Source of the DNA: Candidatus Latescibacterota bacterium
GTDB taxonomy: Bacteria > Latescibacterota > UBA2968 > UBA8231
Direction of reading: 5' to 3'
Assembly (NCBI GenBank): GCA_022820485.1
Contig: JAJEFJ010000075.1
Coordinates: 22,009 to 86,008, forward strand
Length of the DNA: 64,000 nucleotides
A program made the position numbers and the translations under genes. The notes under the pieces are model-generated. The model was not told the origin of the DNA. It did no database searches and saw nothing but the letters and a program-made list of their open reading frames with translations. Below, piece by piece: positions 52,384-59,927 of the stretch (within the stretch, counting starts at the first letter, position 1; each line of letters starts with the position of its first letter).

Positions 52384-53328
52384 TCACTCGGCGGTCATCT
52401 CATCCAACAAGCGCGTGAACTCGGCCAGTTCCGCCACTTGGATGGCGGCGCGCAGCAAGGCTTGAAGTTGCTCGACTGCTTCAATACTCTCCAAGCGCCC
52501 CGACAACGCCTTGGCCGCATCCCCATCAAACCGAAGCGCCAAGGCTTCTTGGATACTTTGCCGAAGCCCTTGCTCCAGCCCTTGCTCCAGCCCCTCCTCA
52601 TGTCCCTCCTCACGTCCCTGCTTCAGCCCTTCCTCATGCCCCTGCTCCAGTGCTCGCTTGCGCAAAGACTCAAGTAATGGAAACTCAGTCATGATCTCCT
52701 CCGATATAAGAGAAAAAACGGTTGATTCCTCGCATACCAATGAACTCAACATCCCCATGTGTGCCAACACACTATGCTTAACGGCACGAGATACAGCTAA
52801 CTCCTCGGTCGTCTCCACACACTGACGCAACCACGCATCCACATCCATCCCTTGAGGACGCCCCATCAGCGGCGTAAACGGCAATACTCCCACATTGCCC
52901 GACGACAAATACGCCATCCCATCCAACGCAATCAAACGGATCACCTTATAGCGCAGCACGACCTCAAAGCCCGTATGCTCTTGAATATAATGCCCCGGAT
53001 CGCGCCGTCCGGCCTCGGGACGCAGGTAGATCACGTAAGAAAACAAGGGCAAGCCGTACTCGGCAATGCAGCGTCCCATATAGCCAGCCATGCGGCGCGG
53101 CATGGGCACGGCCGTGCTATCGGTAGTTTGAAACTCGCAATGCACTAACGCCTCCTCGCCTTGGATTTGCACGCGCAGCAGGCTGTCCATCACCTGTGTC
53201 TTGGCAGCGGGTTGCTCCGGGTTGAGCATATCCAGTAGCTGCACCTGTGAGTGCCCCAGCAGGAAGGTCAGAAAGCCCTGCGGATGGGTGCTGAGCAGGG
53301 ATTTGGAAACGCTGTCAAATTCGGCCAT
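52384..53328 (-). CDS. Rpn/DUF4351-type PD-(D/E)XK nuclease family protein
   Basis: A 314-aa protein of the recombination-promoting nuclease / putative transposase (Rpn, YhgA-like) family. The N-terminal part carries the PD-(D/E)XK-like core (DSLLRVQIQGEEALVHCEFQ; the second strand ends E-x-Q rather than E-x-K). Residues ~230-260 form a charged run of EEGLKQGREEG-type repeats, followed by the C-terminal helical domain (LSGRLESIEAVEQLQALLRA). The start at 53328 is chosen at MAEFDSV; upstream codons run through an inverted repeat. It lies in the block between malF- and malG-type genes. Confidence 0.85.
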   Translation of the reverse strand: MAEFDSVSKSLLSTHPQGFLTFLLGHSQVQLLDMLNPEQPAAKTQVMDSLLRVQIQGEEALVHCEFQTTDSTAVPMPRRMAGYMGRCIAEYGLPLFSYVIYLRPEAGRRDPGHYIQEHTGFEVVLRYKVIRLIALDGMAYLSSGNVGVLPFTPLMGRPQGMDVDAWLRQCVETTEELAVSRAVKHSVLAHMGMLSSLVCEESTVFSLISEEIMTEFPLLESLRKRALEQGHEEGLKQGREEGHEEGLEQGLEQGLRQSIQEALALRFDGDAAKALSGRLESIEAVEQLQALLRAAIQVAELAEFTRLLDEMTAE

Positions 53329-53343
53329 CGGTCCGTTCTCCTG

Positions 53344-53421
53344 AGAAGCGTTCTTAAAACTCGCGTCGGATGGCAGGTGTATTCGTGGCCACGGACCACG
53401 GCGAAATTTTAAGACGCTTCT
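53344..53421. repeat. Imperfect inverted repeat upstream of the Rpn-type gene
   Basis: AGAAGCGTTCTTAAAACTCGC (53344-53364) and an imperfect reverse complement (53401-53421) bound a ~36-base centre. It could be a small MITE-like element or a transcription control site for the Rpn-type gene. No coding content. Confidence 0.5.
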
Positions 53422-53529
53422 AAGAGTGGACGCGATGTGATGTAGAGAAATATATCCGATTGGCACACCAAGACAAAGGGCATAGCACAGCCCACCGAGA
53501 CCATTGAGAATCTTGGTGTCTGACGCTTT

Positions 53530-54429
53530 TTAATCGCCGTCCCGCCGCTCCTCGCGGAAGAGTACGCGGATGAAGACGATGCTCATGGCCAGCAAAAAGA
53601 GCAGCAGAATGAGCGCCGCGGCCGCGCCTTTGCCGAGCCGCAGGTGCTCGAAGGCGATGCGATAGACTGTAATCGGCACCACCTGCGTGGCCTTGGCTGG
53701 GCCGCCCTCGGTCATAATGAAGATCAGCGCGAAGTCGTTGACCATCCAGATGGTGGCGAAGAGGAAAACCACCCCGATTACGTGTTTGAGCTGCGGCAGC
53801 GTCACGTGGAAGAAGCGCCCGAACACGTTGGCCCCATCGACGTGCGCGGCCTCGTATAGCTCGGCGGACACGCCCTGCAAACCGGCCAGCAGCATGATGG
53901 TGATATAGGGCATGAAGCGCCAGACATTGGCCACTACCACTGCGCCCATAGCCGCGTCTGGCTGTGCCAACCAGGGGACGTTGGCGTCAATGAAGCCGAG
54001 GCTTAGGAGCGTGTGATTGACGAGGCCGAAGCTGTCGTGGAAGAGCCAGCGCCACATGTAGCCGGTTACGACCGGGGCGATGGCCCAGGGGATGAGCAGA
54101 AAGCCGGTAAAGACCGGCCGATACTTCTTGATCTCGTTGAAGATCAACGCCATTCCCAAGCCTAGGACGAAGGCCACCGGCAGGGAGTAGAGCGTAAAGC
54201 GCACCGAACTCCAGATGCTGTTGACGAAGGTGCGGCTGCCGAAGAGCTTGGCGTAGTGAGTCAGGCCGATGAACTCGTCGCCGGCTCCGCGAAAGAGCTT
54301 CACCTTGTACAAGCTCATGATCAGGTTGCTGAACACCGGGTAGAGAATAACGACCGCCAAGACCAGCAGGGCCGGCAGCAAGAAATAGTACGGCGTCAGA
54401 TTTTTGCGCAGCGCGCCTCTAATAATCAC
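53530..54429 (-). CDS. Carbohydrate ABC transporter permease (MalF type)
   Basis: A 299-aa permease from a GTG start that overlaps the end of the binding-protein gene by 11 bases. Six hydrophobic segments (YYFLLPALLVLAVVILYPVF, IWMVNDFALIFIMTEGGPA) and the EAA loop ELYEAAHVDGANVFGRFFHV define the CUT1 class. Its MalG-type partner lies at 48179-49018, beyond a 4.5-kb accessory block. Confidence 0.93.
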   Translation of the reverse strand: MIIRGALRKNLTPYYFLLPALLVLAVVILYPVFSNLIMSLYKVKLFRGAGDEFIGLTHYAKLFGSRTFVNSIWSSVRFTLYSLPVAFVLGLGMALIFNEIKKYRPVFTGFLLIPWAIAPVVTGYMWRWLFHDSFGLVNHTLLSLGFIDANVPWLAQPDAAMGAVVVANVWRFMPYITIMLLAGLQGVSAELYEAAHVDGANVFGRFFHVTLPQLKHVIGVVFLFATIWMVNDFALIFIMTEGGPAKATQVVPITVYRIAFEHLRLGKGAAAALILLLFLLAMSIVFIRVLFREERRDGD

Positions 54430-55687
54430 TCAATACCTCGTTTACTTCTTCGGCGGCAAAGTCCAGCGCTTCCTTGGGGCTTAGCGTGCCGGTCAGCGCC
54501 ATATTGACTGCGTCGGCGATGTGCCGCTGGATCTGGGTAATCGCCGGATGTCCCGGCCAGCCCAGCCCATTGGCCCCGGCTGCGGCGAGCTGGTCTAGGT
54601 CGATGTAATCGGACTGCACGCCTTCGGCATAGGCCGCCTTTAGCGTGGGAATGCCGCCCATGGTCGGGTTGGGGTTGCGCCAGACCGGATGGTCCAAATC
54701 CAGCGCCTTGACCACTTCCCAGGCTTCATTGGGAACCTTGGTATAGCCGGTTATGGCGATCATAATTACGTCGAGCAACGTCCGCGATGGATGCGGCCCG
54801 ATGTGTTCGGTGGGCGTGGGAATTTGCGCCAGCGCCAGATTGTTCAAATCGAAGTCGTAGTTGCCGTGGACGATATCCTGCCACCACGGCCCCTCAATCG
54901 ACAGCGCCGCTTTGCCGGTTGACCAGTGCGCGGCGTTTTCGTCGAAGCGATAGGCCGCGCTGCCAGCCGGCAAATAGCCCTTGTTTTTCATCTCCACTAG
55001 AAACTCCAGCGCCGCCTGCCCGGCTGGGCCGTTAAAGGCGGCGGCCGACCAATCCTCGTTAAAGACGCGCCCGCCCGCTTTGTACAGCAGCGGCAAGAAG
55101 CGGTAGGCCGTGTCCAGATTGACGCCGCCAGGCATGGTAAAAGGCTCGATGCCCGTGCCCGCGAATTTTGGGCCGAGCGCCAACATCTCGTCCCAAGTCT
55201 TGGGCACTTCGAGGCCCATCCGTCCCATAATGTCGGTGTTGACCGCCAGCACGAAGGGCAGCATGGTCACTGGCAGGCCGTAGTGCTTGCCGTCGTATTC
55301 GACCAGTTCCCAGACGTTGTCGAGGATGCGCTCCTTGACTTGGGGAAAATCGGGGAAATTCTCCAGCGCGTACAGTCCCCCCAACTCGCCGAACTCCACC
55401 GAGTACTTGTGATGCACCCGCACGATATCCGGCCCATCGCCGACGATGGTGGTGCTGATCAGGCTCTCGCGCTGCGTTGCCCAGTCGCGGAACTCCAGCT
55501 CGATCTGGATGTCGCTGCGGGAGGTGTTGAAATCGGCCACAGCCTGCTGCACCCATGCGCGCAGACCCGGCACGCCTCCGAACTCCCACAACACTACCGT
55601 GGTCGGTTCGCCGGGACGCGGGCGGTCGTCGCCTCCGCAGGCGATCAGGCCGACAAGGAGTAGGACTAGCATTATTTTTTTGTACAT
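54419..55687 (-). CDS. Extracellular sugar-binding lipoprotein (MalE type)
   Basis: A 422-aa protein with a lipobox (LVGLIACGGDD). The family-1 binding fold is seen in TTVVLWEFGGVPGLRAWV, DIQIELEFRDWATQRESLIS and GKAALSIEGPWWQDIVHGN. It delivers oligosaccharides or sugar derivatives to the CUT1 permeases. First gene of the minus-strand transporter unit; no clear promoter was recognised in the 262-bp gap upstream. Confidence 0.93.
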   Translation of the reverse strand: MYKKIMLVLLLVGLIACGGDDRPRPGEPTTVVLWEFGGVPGLRAWVQQAVADFNTSRSDIQIELEFRDWATQRESLISTTIVGDGPDIVRVHHKYSVEFGELGGLYALENFPDFPQVKERILDNVWELVEYDGKHYGLPVTMLPFVLAVNTDIMGRMGLEVPKTWDEMLALGPKFAGTGIEPFTMPGGVNLDTAYRFLPLLYKAGGRVFNEDWSAAAFNGPAGQAALEFLVEMKNKGYLPAGSAAYRFDENAAHWSTGKAALSIEGPWWQDIVHGNYDFDLNNLALAQIPTPTEHIGPHPSRTLLDVIMIAITGYTKVPNEAWEVVKALDLDHPVWRNPNPTMGGIPTLKAAYAEGVQSDYIDLDQLAAAGANGLGWPGHPAITQIQRHIADAVNMALTGTLSPKEALDFAAEEVNEVLSDY

Positions 55688-55949
55688 AATCTAGCAGTTC
55701 ATATAGAATCCAATGACGCATTGGCCAGTCGGGATACGCAAGTCAGTACTCCGCCAAAATTTCATCCACTTCCGCCACTTGGTAGAGCGCAGTCCACACG
55801 CCCAAGCAACCCCATATTGCCACCGTATATTTTACGGCGGTTTATAGTAGCCAAAGCACTAATTGCCCACAACACGGGCCGCGCTCGCTGGACACGTCTG
55901 GCCGTATTACGTAATAATGAGAGCCAACACTCATACCCCAAATAGGCTT

Positions 55950-56696
55950 ATGCAAAACGTCCTTATCACAGGTGCTACGGGTTTGATCGGCACAGCCGCT
56001 GTCGCCAGTCTGCGCACCCGCTACAACCTGCGCGCCCTCAACCGCCGCCCGCTTCCGCACATCGACTGCCACCAAGCCGACATCGCCGATCTCGACGCCA
56101 TCCGGCCGGCCTTTGCCGGGATCGACGCGGTCGTCCATCTCGCCGCCCATATTGAAAACGACCTAGCGGCGATCTTCCGCGCCAACTTGCAGGGCACCGG
56201 CAATGTTTTCGCTGCAGCTCACGAGGCCGGAGTGCGGCGCGTCCTCTTTGCCAGCAGTGGGTCGGTTATGAGTGGCTACACTGCGCTTTCTCCATATAAG
56301 GAGCTTTTGGCCGGGGAATACGACCAAGTGCCGGCTACGTGGCCGATGCTGACTGCGCAATCGCCCCTGCGGCCAACGGGTCTATACGCAGCTAGCAAGG
56401 TCTGGGGCGAGGAGCTAGGCCGCGAGTACGCCTCGGCCCACGGCATGTCTGTCCTCTGCCTGCGCTTTGGCCGCGTCAACCCGGAAAACCGCCCGGCCCA
56501 TTCCCGCGAGTTCTGCGTCTGGTGTAGCCAGCGCGACGCCGTGCAGATGATCGAAAAGTGCCTTGCCGCTCCCTTCGACTTGCCCTTCGACACCTTCTTC
56601 GTCAACTCGGATAACAAATGGGGCTACCGCGACTTAGAACACGCTCGCCAAGCGGTGGGCTTTGTGCCCGCAGACCGAGCCGAAGACTACCGCTGA
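55950..56696 (+). CDS. NAD-dependent epimerase/dehydratase (extended SDR) 2
   Basis: A 248-aa short extended SDR. NAD motif NVLITGATGLIGTAAVASL; a Ser-rich strand LFASSGSVMSGY and an active-site YAASKVWGEELG (Y-x3-K) are in place. The ATG at 55950 is chosen because the Rossmann strand follows directly; upstream codons are atypical. It is the first of three plus-strand genes, with 11 bp to the CBM9-like gene. The substrate is likely a sugar or polyol derivative. Confidence 0.9.
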   Translation: MQNVLITGATGLIGTAAVASLRTRYNLRALNRRPLPHIDCHQADIADLDAIRPAFAGIDAVVHLAAHIENDLAAIFRANLQGTGNVFAAAHEAGVRRVLFASSGSVMSGYTALSPYKELLAGEYDQVPATWPMLTAQSPLRPTGLYAASKVWGEELGREYASAHGMSVLCLRFGRVNPENRPAHSREFCVWCSQRDAVQMIEKCLAAPFDLPFDTFFVNSDNKWGYRDLEHARQAVGFVPADRAEDYR

Positions 56697-56707
56697 GGAG
56701 AAAATCC

Positions 56708-57529
56708 ATGCTGCCTTTTGCTATGTGCGCGATTTTGCTCGCTGTCTCCATCACACGCGCAGACATGAACATCAACGCCCCCTTGTTGGAGACGGCCCCG
56801 ACCATTGACGGCGACCTTGCCGAGTGGAAAGACCGCGCCCACAGCGACGGCGTCTGGGACATGCGCCGCATCAGTGAGGCCAGCTTTTATCGCCTCGATC
56901 GCGGCGCGCGCAACCGCCTCACCGACCACGGCGACGAGCCGCATCTCGAAGACGACTTGCGCGCCCGCTACTACATTGCTTGGGACGCGCAAAACTTCTA
57001 CTTCGGGGCCGAGGTCTGGGACAATGTCAACGACCTCGACGACCCCGATCCGGCGGATAAGCGCTGGTATTTCAAGGACGCGATTTGTTGGTTTATGGAA
57101 GGCCCGCGCGACCGGGCCAATGAGCGCTTCGGCCAAGGCGACAATGCCTTCTGCTTTGTGGCCGACCCGCAGCGCACGCCGCAAAACGCTTGGTGGCGGC
57201 ACGGCGCGCCCGGCCAGAGCTACATTGAAGAGCCGATCCCCGAGGCCGCTTGCGACTATGTGGTGCGCATGGATCCTTGGGGCCGGAGCGCGGCTGATTT
57301 CATCTTGGAGGCCCGCGTGGATATGCACGCGACGTTTGGCCACAGCGACCCCCGCTGGCAGCCGCCGCAAGTGGGCGACGAATACAGCATGGAAATCGTC
57401 CACACCGACCCGGATGGCGGCGCGTACGGCGGGCACTTCATGATCTACGGCAATGGCGATGACGACAACACGTGGGGGCGGATGATTTTAGTCGGGCCGC
57501 GCGAGCCAATTGGGCGGCTCGCCGAGTAG
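56708..57529 (+). CDS. Secreted CBM9/DOMON-like sugar-binding protein
   Basis: A 273-aa protein with a signal peptide (FAMCAILLAVSITRADM). The mature protein opens with the CBM9-like signature APTIDGDLAEWKDRA, followed by LRARYYIAWDAQNFYFGAEVWD and other beta-sandwich strands, as in family 9 carbohydrate-binding modules. There is no attached catalytic domain, so it is a stand-alone binder, probably periplasmic or released. GAGGAGAAA precedes the start. The redoxin gene follows 10 bp later. Confidence 0.88.
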   Translation: MLPFAMCAILLAVSITRADMNINAPLLETAPTIDGDLAEWKDRAHSDGVWDMRRISEASFYRLDRGARNRLTDHGDEPHLEDDLRARYYIAWDAQNFYFGAEVWDNVNDLDDPDPADKRWYFKDAICWFMEGPRDRANERFGQGDNAFCFVADPQRTPQNAWWRHGAPGQSYIEEPIPEAACDYVVRMDPWGRSAADFILEARVDMHATFGHSDPRWQPPQVGDEYSMEIVHTDPDGGAYGGHFMIYGNGDDDNTWGRMILVGPREPIGRLAE

Positions 57530-57539
57530 GAGAAAGAAA

Positions 57540-58076
57540 ATGCACCGTAGCGCAGTGTTTCTGTCCTTGGCAGCCGTGACTCTTATCGCCCTCGTCGGCT
57601 GCAGGTCCAATCCGGTCTCCACGGGCGGGCGAGCGCCTGCATTCACCTTATCGGCGGCGGATGGGACTTCGGTTTCCCTGTCCGACTTACTCGACAACCG
57701 CGCGGCCGCGGTACTGCTGTTCTACCGAGGATTCTTCTGAGGTTCCTGTCGGAGCCAACTAGGTGAGTTGGCAGATGTGTATCCCGAGTTTCTAGAGCGC
57801 AATGTGTCGCTTGCGGCGATCAGCACGGATGACATCGCCGACGCGCTGAAAATGGTGGAGCTTACCGGCGCTGAATTCGCCATTCTGTCAGACAAGGACG
57901 CCGAGGTAGCCAAGGACTACGGAGTTTACAACCTGCTGAATGACGGGGTCGCGACGCCGGCCGCCGTCATCGTCTTGCCTGGGGGCGACATCGAATGGAA
58001 GTACGTAGGGAGGAGCATCTCCGACCGGCCGTCGCCTGATCAAATTTTGGTTCAAGTCGATCGGTTGATACAGTGA
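57540..58076 (+). CDS. Redoxin (AhpC/TSA-like) lipoprotein with in-frame TGA as selenocysteine
   Basis: The reading frame runs from the ATG at 57540 (TAGGAGAAAG upstream) to a TGA at 57738-57740 and then, in the same frame and without other stops, to 58076: 178 residues if the TGA is read. The protein has a lipobox (LIALVGC, C21), the redoxin core GRAPAFTLSAADG, and VLLFYRGFF-U-GSCRSQL. That position holds the catalytic Cys in FYRGxWCPxC peroxiredoxin-like proteins, giving a U67-x2-C70 motif. The rest of the thioredoxin fold follows (FLERNVSLAAISTDD, FAILSDKD, TPAAVIVLPGG). Selenocysteine use is inferred; a sequencing error or nonsense mutation would be less consistent with this exact position. 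Confidence 0.85.
57741..57771 (+). promoter_or_regulatory. Candidate bacterial SECIS hairpin after the in-frame TGA
   Basis: Two overlapping, mutually exclusive stems follow the TGA. The first is GGTTCC-TGTC-GGAGCC (57741-57756). The second is CCAACT-AGGTG-AGTTGG (57755-57771), a perfect 6-bp stem whose loop AGGTG starts 21 bases after the TGA. The loop has the AGGU seen in the E. coli fdhF SECIS loop, and the spacing fits the usual ~16-37 bases. Confidence 0.6.
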
Positions 58077-58083
58077 GTCGCCC

Positions 58084-59892
58084 TCATTCAGGCTCTCCCG
58101 ATTCTTCTTCGCTTGGGTTAGCTTGCTCAAAAAGTTTTTGCAGCAGGTCGAGTTTTTCGCTGACCTCTTTGGGGATTGTGGCGGGGTCAACGAAGTGAAC
58201 AAGGCGATGGAGTTCGCCTTTCCTGAGCAACATGGCATGTCCGAGCTGCTGTGCGAGACGCCGGAAGAACTCTTCGGCAAAATCGCTCAGCTTCAATCGC
58301 TGGGTTCTTGTTTCCCACAAGAGCCGTTTCGCGTCCTCGTTTGTATCACGCCACGTAGCGAAATCACTTTGACTACCGTCAAAAACGCGTTCTTGGATTA
58401 ATTCGTCGAGGACTTCGTTGGTCTGTCTCCGAAACCCGTCAAAGAGCGTTAGATCTTGGTATTGTTCAGCGACGTAGTCTCGCAACACGTCCGGCGTGAT
58501 AAAGTAGTTTTCCGCTTCATAGCGACGCCAGTAGGCGATCTGAAGCCCCCCTTCATTCGATCCCTTCCGCTCGTGGCTGTCGTTATCGAGGATCGCCAAT
58601 CCCTTCAGATTAGGCACCATAGGCCGCAGTGCGAAGAAATGTTGCTCCGGCATTGCGTCGAAGCCACCTTCTACGCGCTCGAGCTCTGAGTTCAAGCTGG
58701 CCATCGGGAAGGTGTTTTTCACGTAGAATGCGTTGACGCGTTCGTCCCAAACGCTTTCTGCCTTGTGATTCAGTTGCTTTGCTAATGCCCGTAGAATATC
58801 GATATCTGTGCTTCCTTCTACGTAGAGCACGTAGCCTTGCTGCTGTGCCCGAATGTAATGTTCGGTCCCGTAGTGTTTGAGTGTATTGAGGATGTCCTTC
58901 TTTGCCGCGAGGTCGTCGGCTCGCCCCTGTAACAGCAGTGTGAGATTGTGATCGCGCGCTTCCTCTAAGACTACTTCCGAATGCGTAGCGAGGATAATCT
59001 GCGACTCTCTCTCGACGGCGATTTCGCGCAACAATACGTAGATCTGTTTTTGGCGCAGGATTTCGAGGTGCGCGTCTGGCTCGTCGATCAGGAGGACGTT
59101 GCGCTGATCAGAATACAGGTAGGCGACGATTAGGAGCATCTGCTGGAGTCCGCGTCCTGCAAGCGACACGTCTAAGCGATCTTTGACGTGCGACTGCCGG
59201 TAGAAGAGGTCAATGCTGCCGCGTGTGGTCTCCTGCGGATTTTCGAGATCGACTGTAAACAAACGCTTTATCAGGGCAACGATTTTTTGCCAGTCTTCGG
59301 GCGCGTTTTGGAATACGGTTAGGCAGAGGTTACGGAGCACTTGTGCTGTTTGTCCTTGGCCGAGCAATACGTCGATGCGGCCGGGCTGTAGCACGGCTTC
59401 TTCGGTGTCGAGGCCCGACATGGGGTATAGCAATTTGACATTGAATCCGGCTGCTGTTTCGATAAGTTCTGGCCTTTTGAGCGTTGATTCGTCAGGCGTG
59501 CAATAAACCAGTTCGTTGCCCTGATTGCGGAAGCGCATGGTGACAGGCTCGACTTTGTGCTCGTGTAAGACGCCGAGGGTGATATGAAAGTAGATGTCGT
59601 GGTTGCCGGTGCGAACGGCCATGTTGTGCCAGAAGTAACGCGTACGCTGCACGGGCACCGAGACGATATTGAGCCGATTGATTGATGTTGATGTCCGTTC
59701 TTTGGGCGGTGCTGTGCCTTTGTTTTCCAACCAAGTTTTGACGGCTTGTGACCAGAGTGCGATGGCCTGTATGGCCGTGGTTTTGCCGCAATTATTAGGT
59801 CCTATGAGTACGGACGGATGATCCAACTCAATGCGCTGTCTGTCGCCAAAGCGCTTGAAGTTTTGTAGCTCTAGGTAATGTAGCAGTCTCAT
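58084..59892 (-). CDS. OLD-type AAA ATPase with TOPRIM-like nuclease domain
   Basis: A 602-aa protein. Walker A GPNNCGKTT at 31-39, an SMC-like signature and Walker B (LLIDEPDAHLEILRQ), and an H-loop (ILATHSEV) define an AAA/ABC-type ATPase of the overcoming-lysogenisation-defect group. After residue ~350, YVLYVEGSTDIDILRALA looks like the first TOPRIM Glu. Such proteins act in phage defence alone or with partners. It lies downstream of HsdR on the same strand with a 35-bp gap and is probably co-expressed. It converges with the selenoprotein gene. Confidence 0.85.
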   Translation of the reverse strand: MRLLHYLELQNFKRFGDRQRIELDHPSVLIGPNNCGKTTAIQAIALWSQAVKTWLENKGTAPPKERTSTSINRLNIVSVPVQRTRYFWHNMAVRTGNHDIYFHITLGVLHEHKVEPVTMRFRNQGNELVYCTPDESTLKRPELIETAAGFNVKLLYPMSGLDTEEAVLQPGRIDVLLGQGQTAQVLRNLCLTVFQNAPEDWQKIVALIKRLFTVDLENPQETTRGSIDLFYRQSHVKDRLDVSLAGRGLQQMLLIVAYLYSDQRNVLLIDEPDAHLEILRQKQIYVLLREIAVERESQIILATHSEVVLEEARDHNLTLLLQGRADDLAAKKDILNTLKHYGTEHYIRAQQQGYVLYVEGSTDIDILRALAKQLNHKAESVWDERVNAFYVKNTFPMASLNSELERVEGGFDAMPEQHFFALRPMVPNLKGLAILDNDSHERKGSNEGGLQIAYWRRYEAENYFITPDVLRDYVAEQYQDLTLFDGFRRQTNEVLDELIQERVFDGSQSDFATWRDTNEDAKRLLWETRTQRLKLSDFAEEFFRRLAQQLGHAMLLRKGELHRLVHFVDPATIPKEVSEKLDLLQKLFEQANPSEEESGEPE

Positions 59893-59927
59893 GTCGTCCT
59901 CTCGTCAATATGAAAGACCTATAATAA

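Noticed and set aside
57540..57740. The redoxin gene as a pseudogene with a nonsense mutation
   Set aside because: The two halves are in the same frame, both well conserved, and the stop is TGA exactly at a catalytic Cys position with a hairpin behind it; decay would not favour that site.
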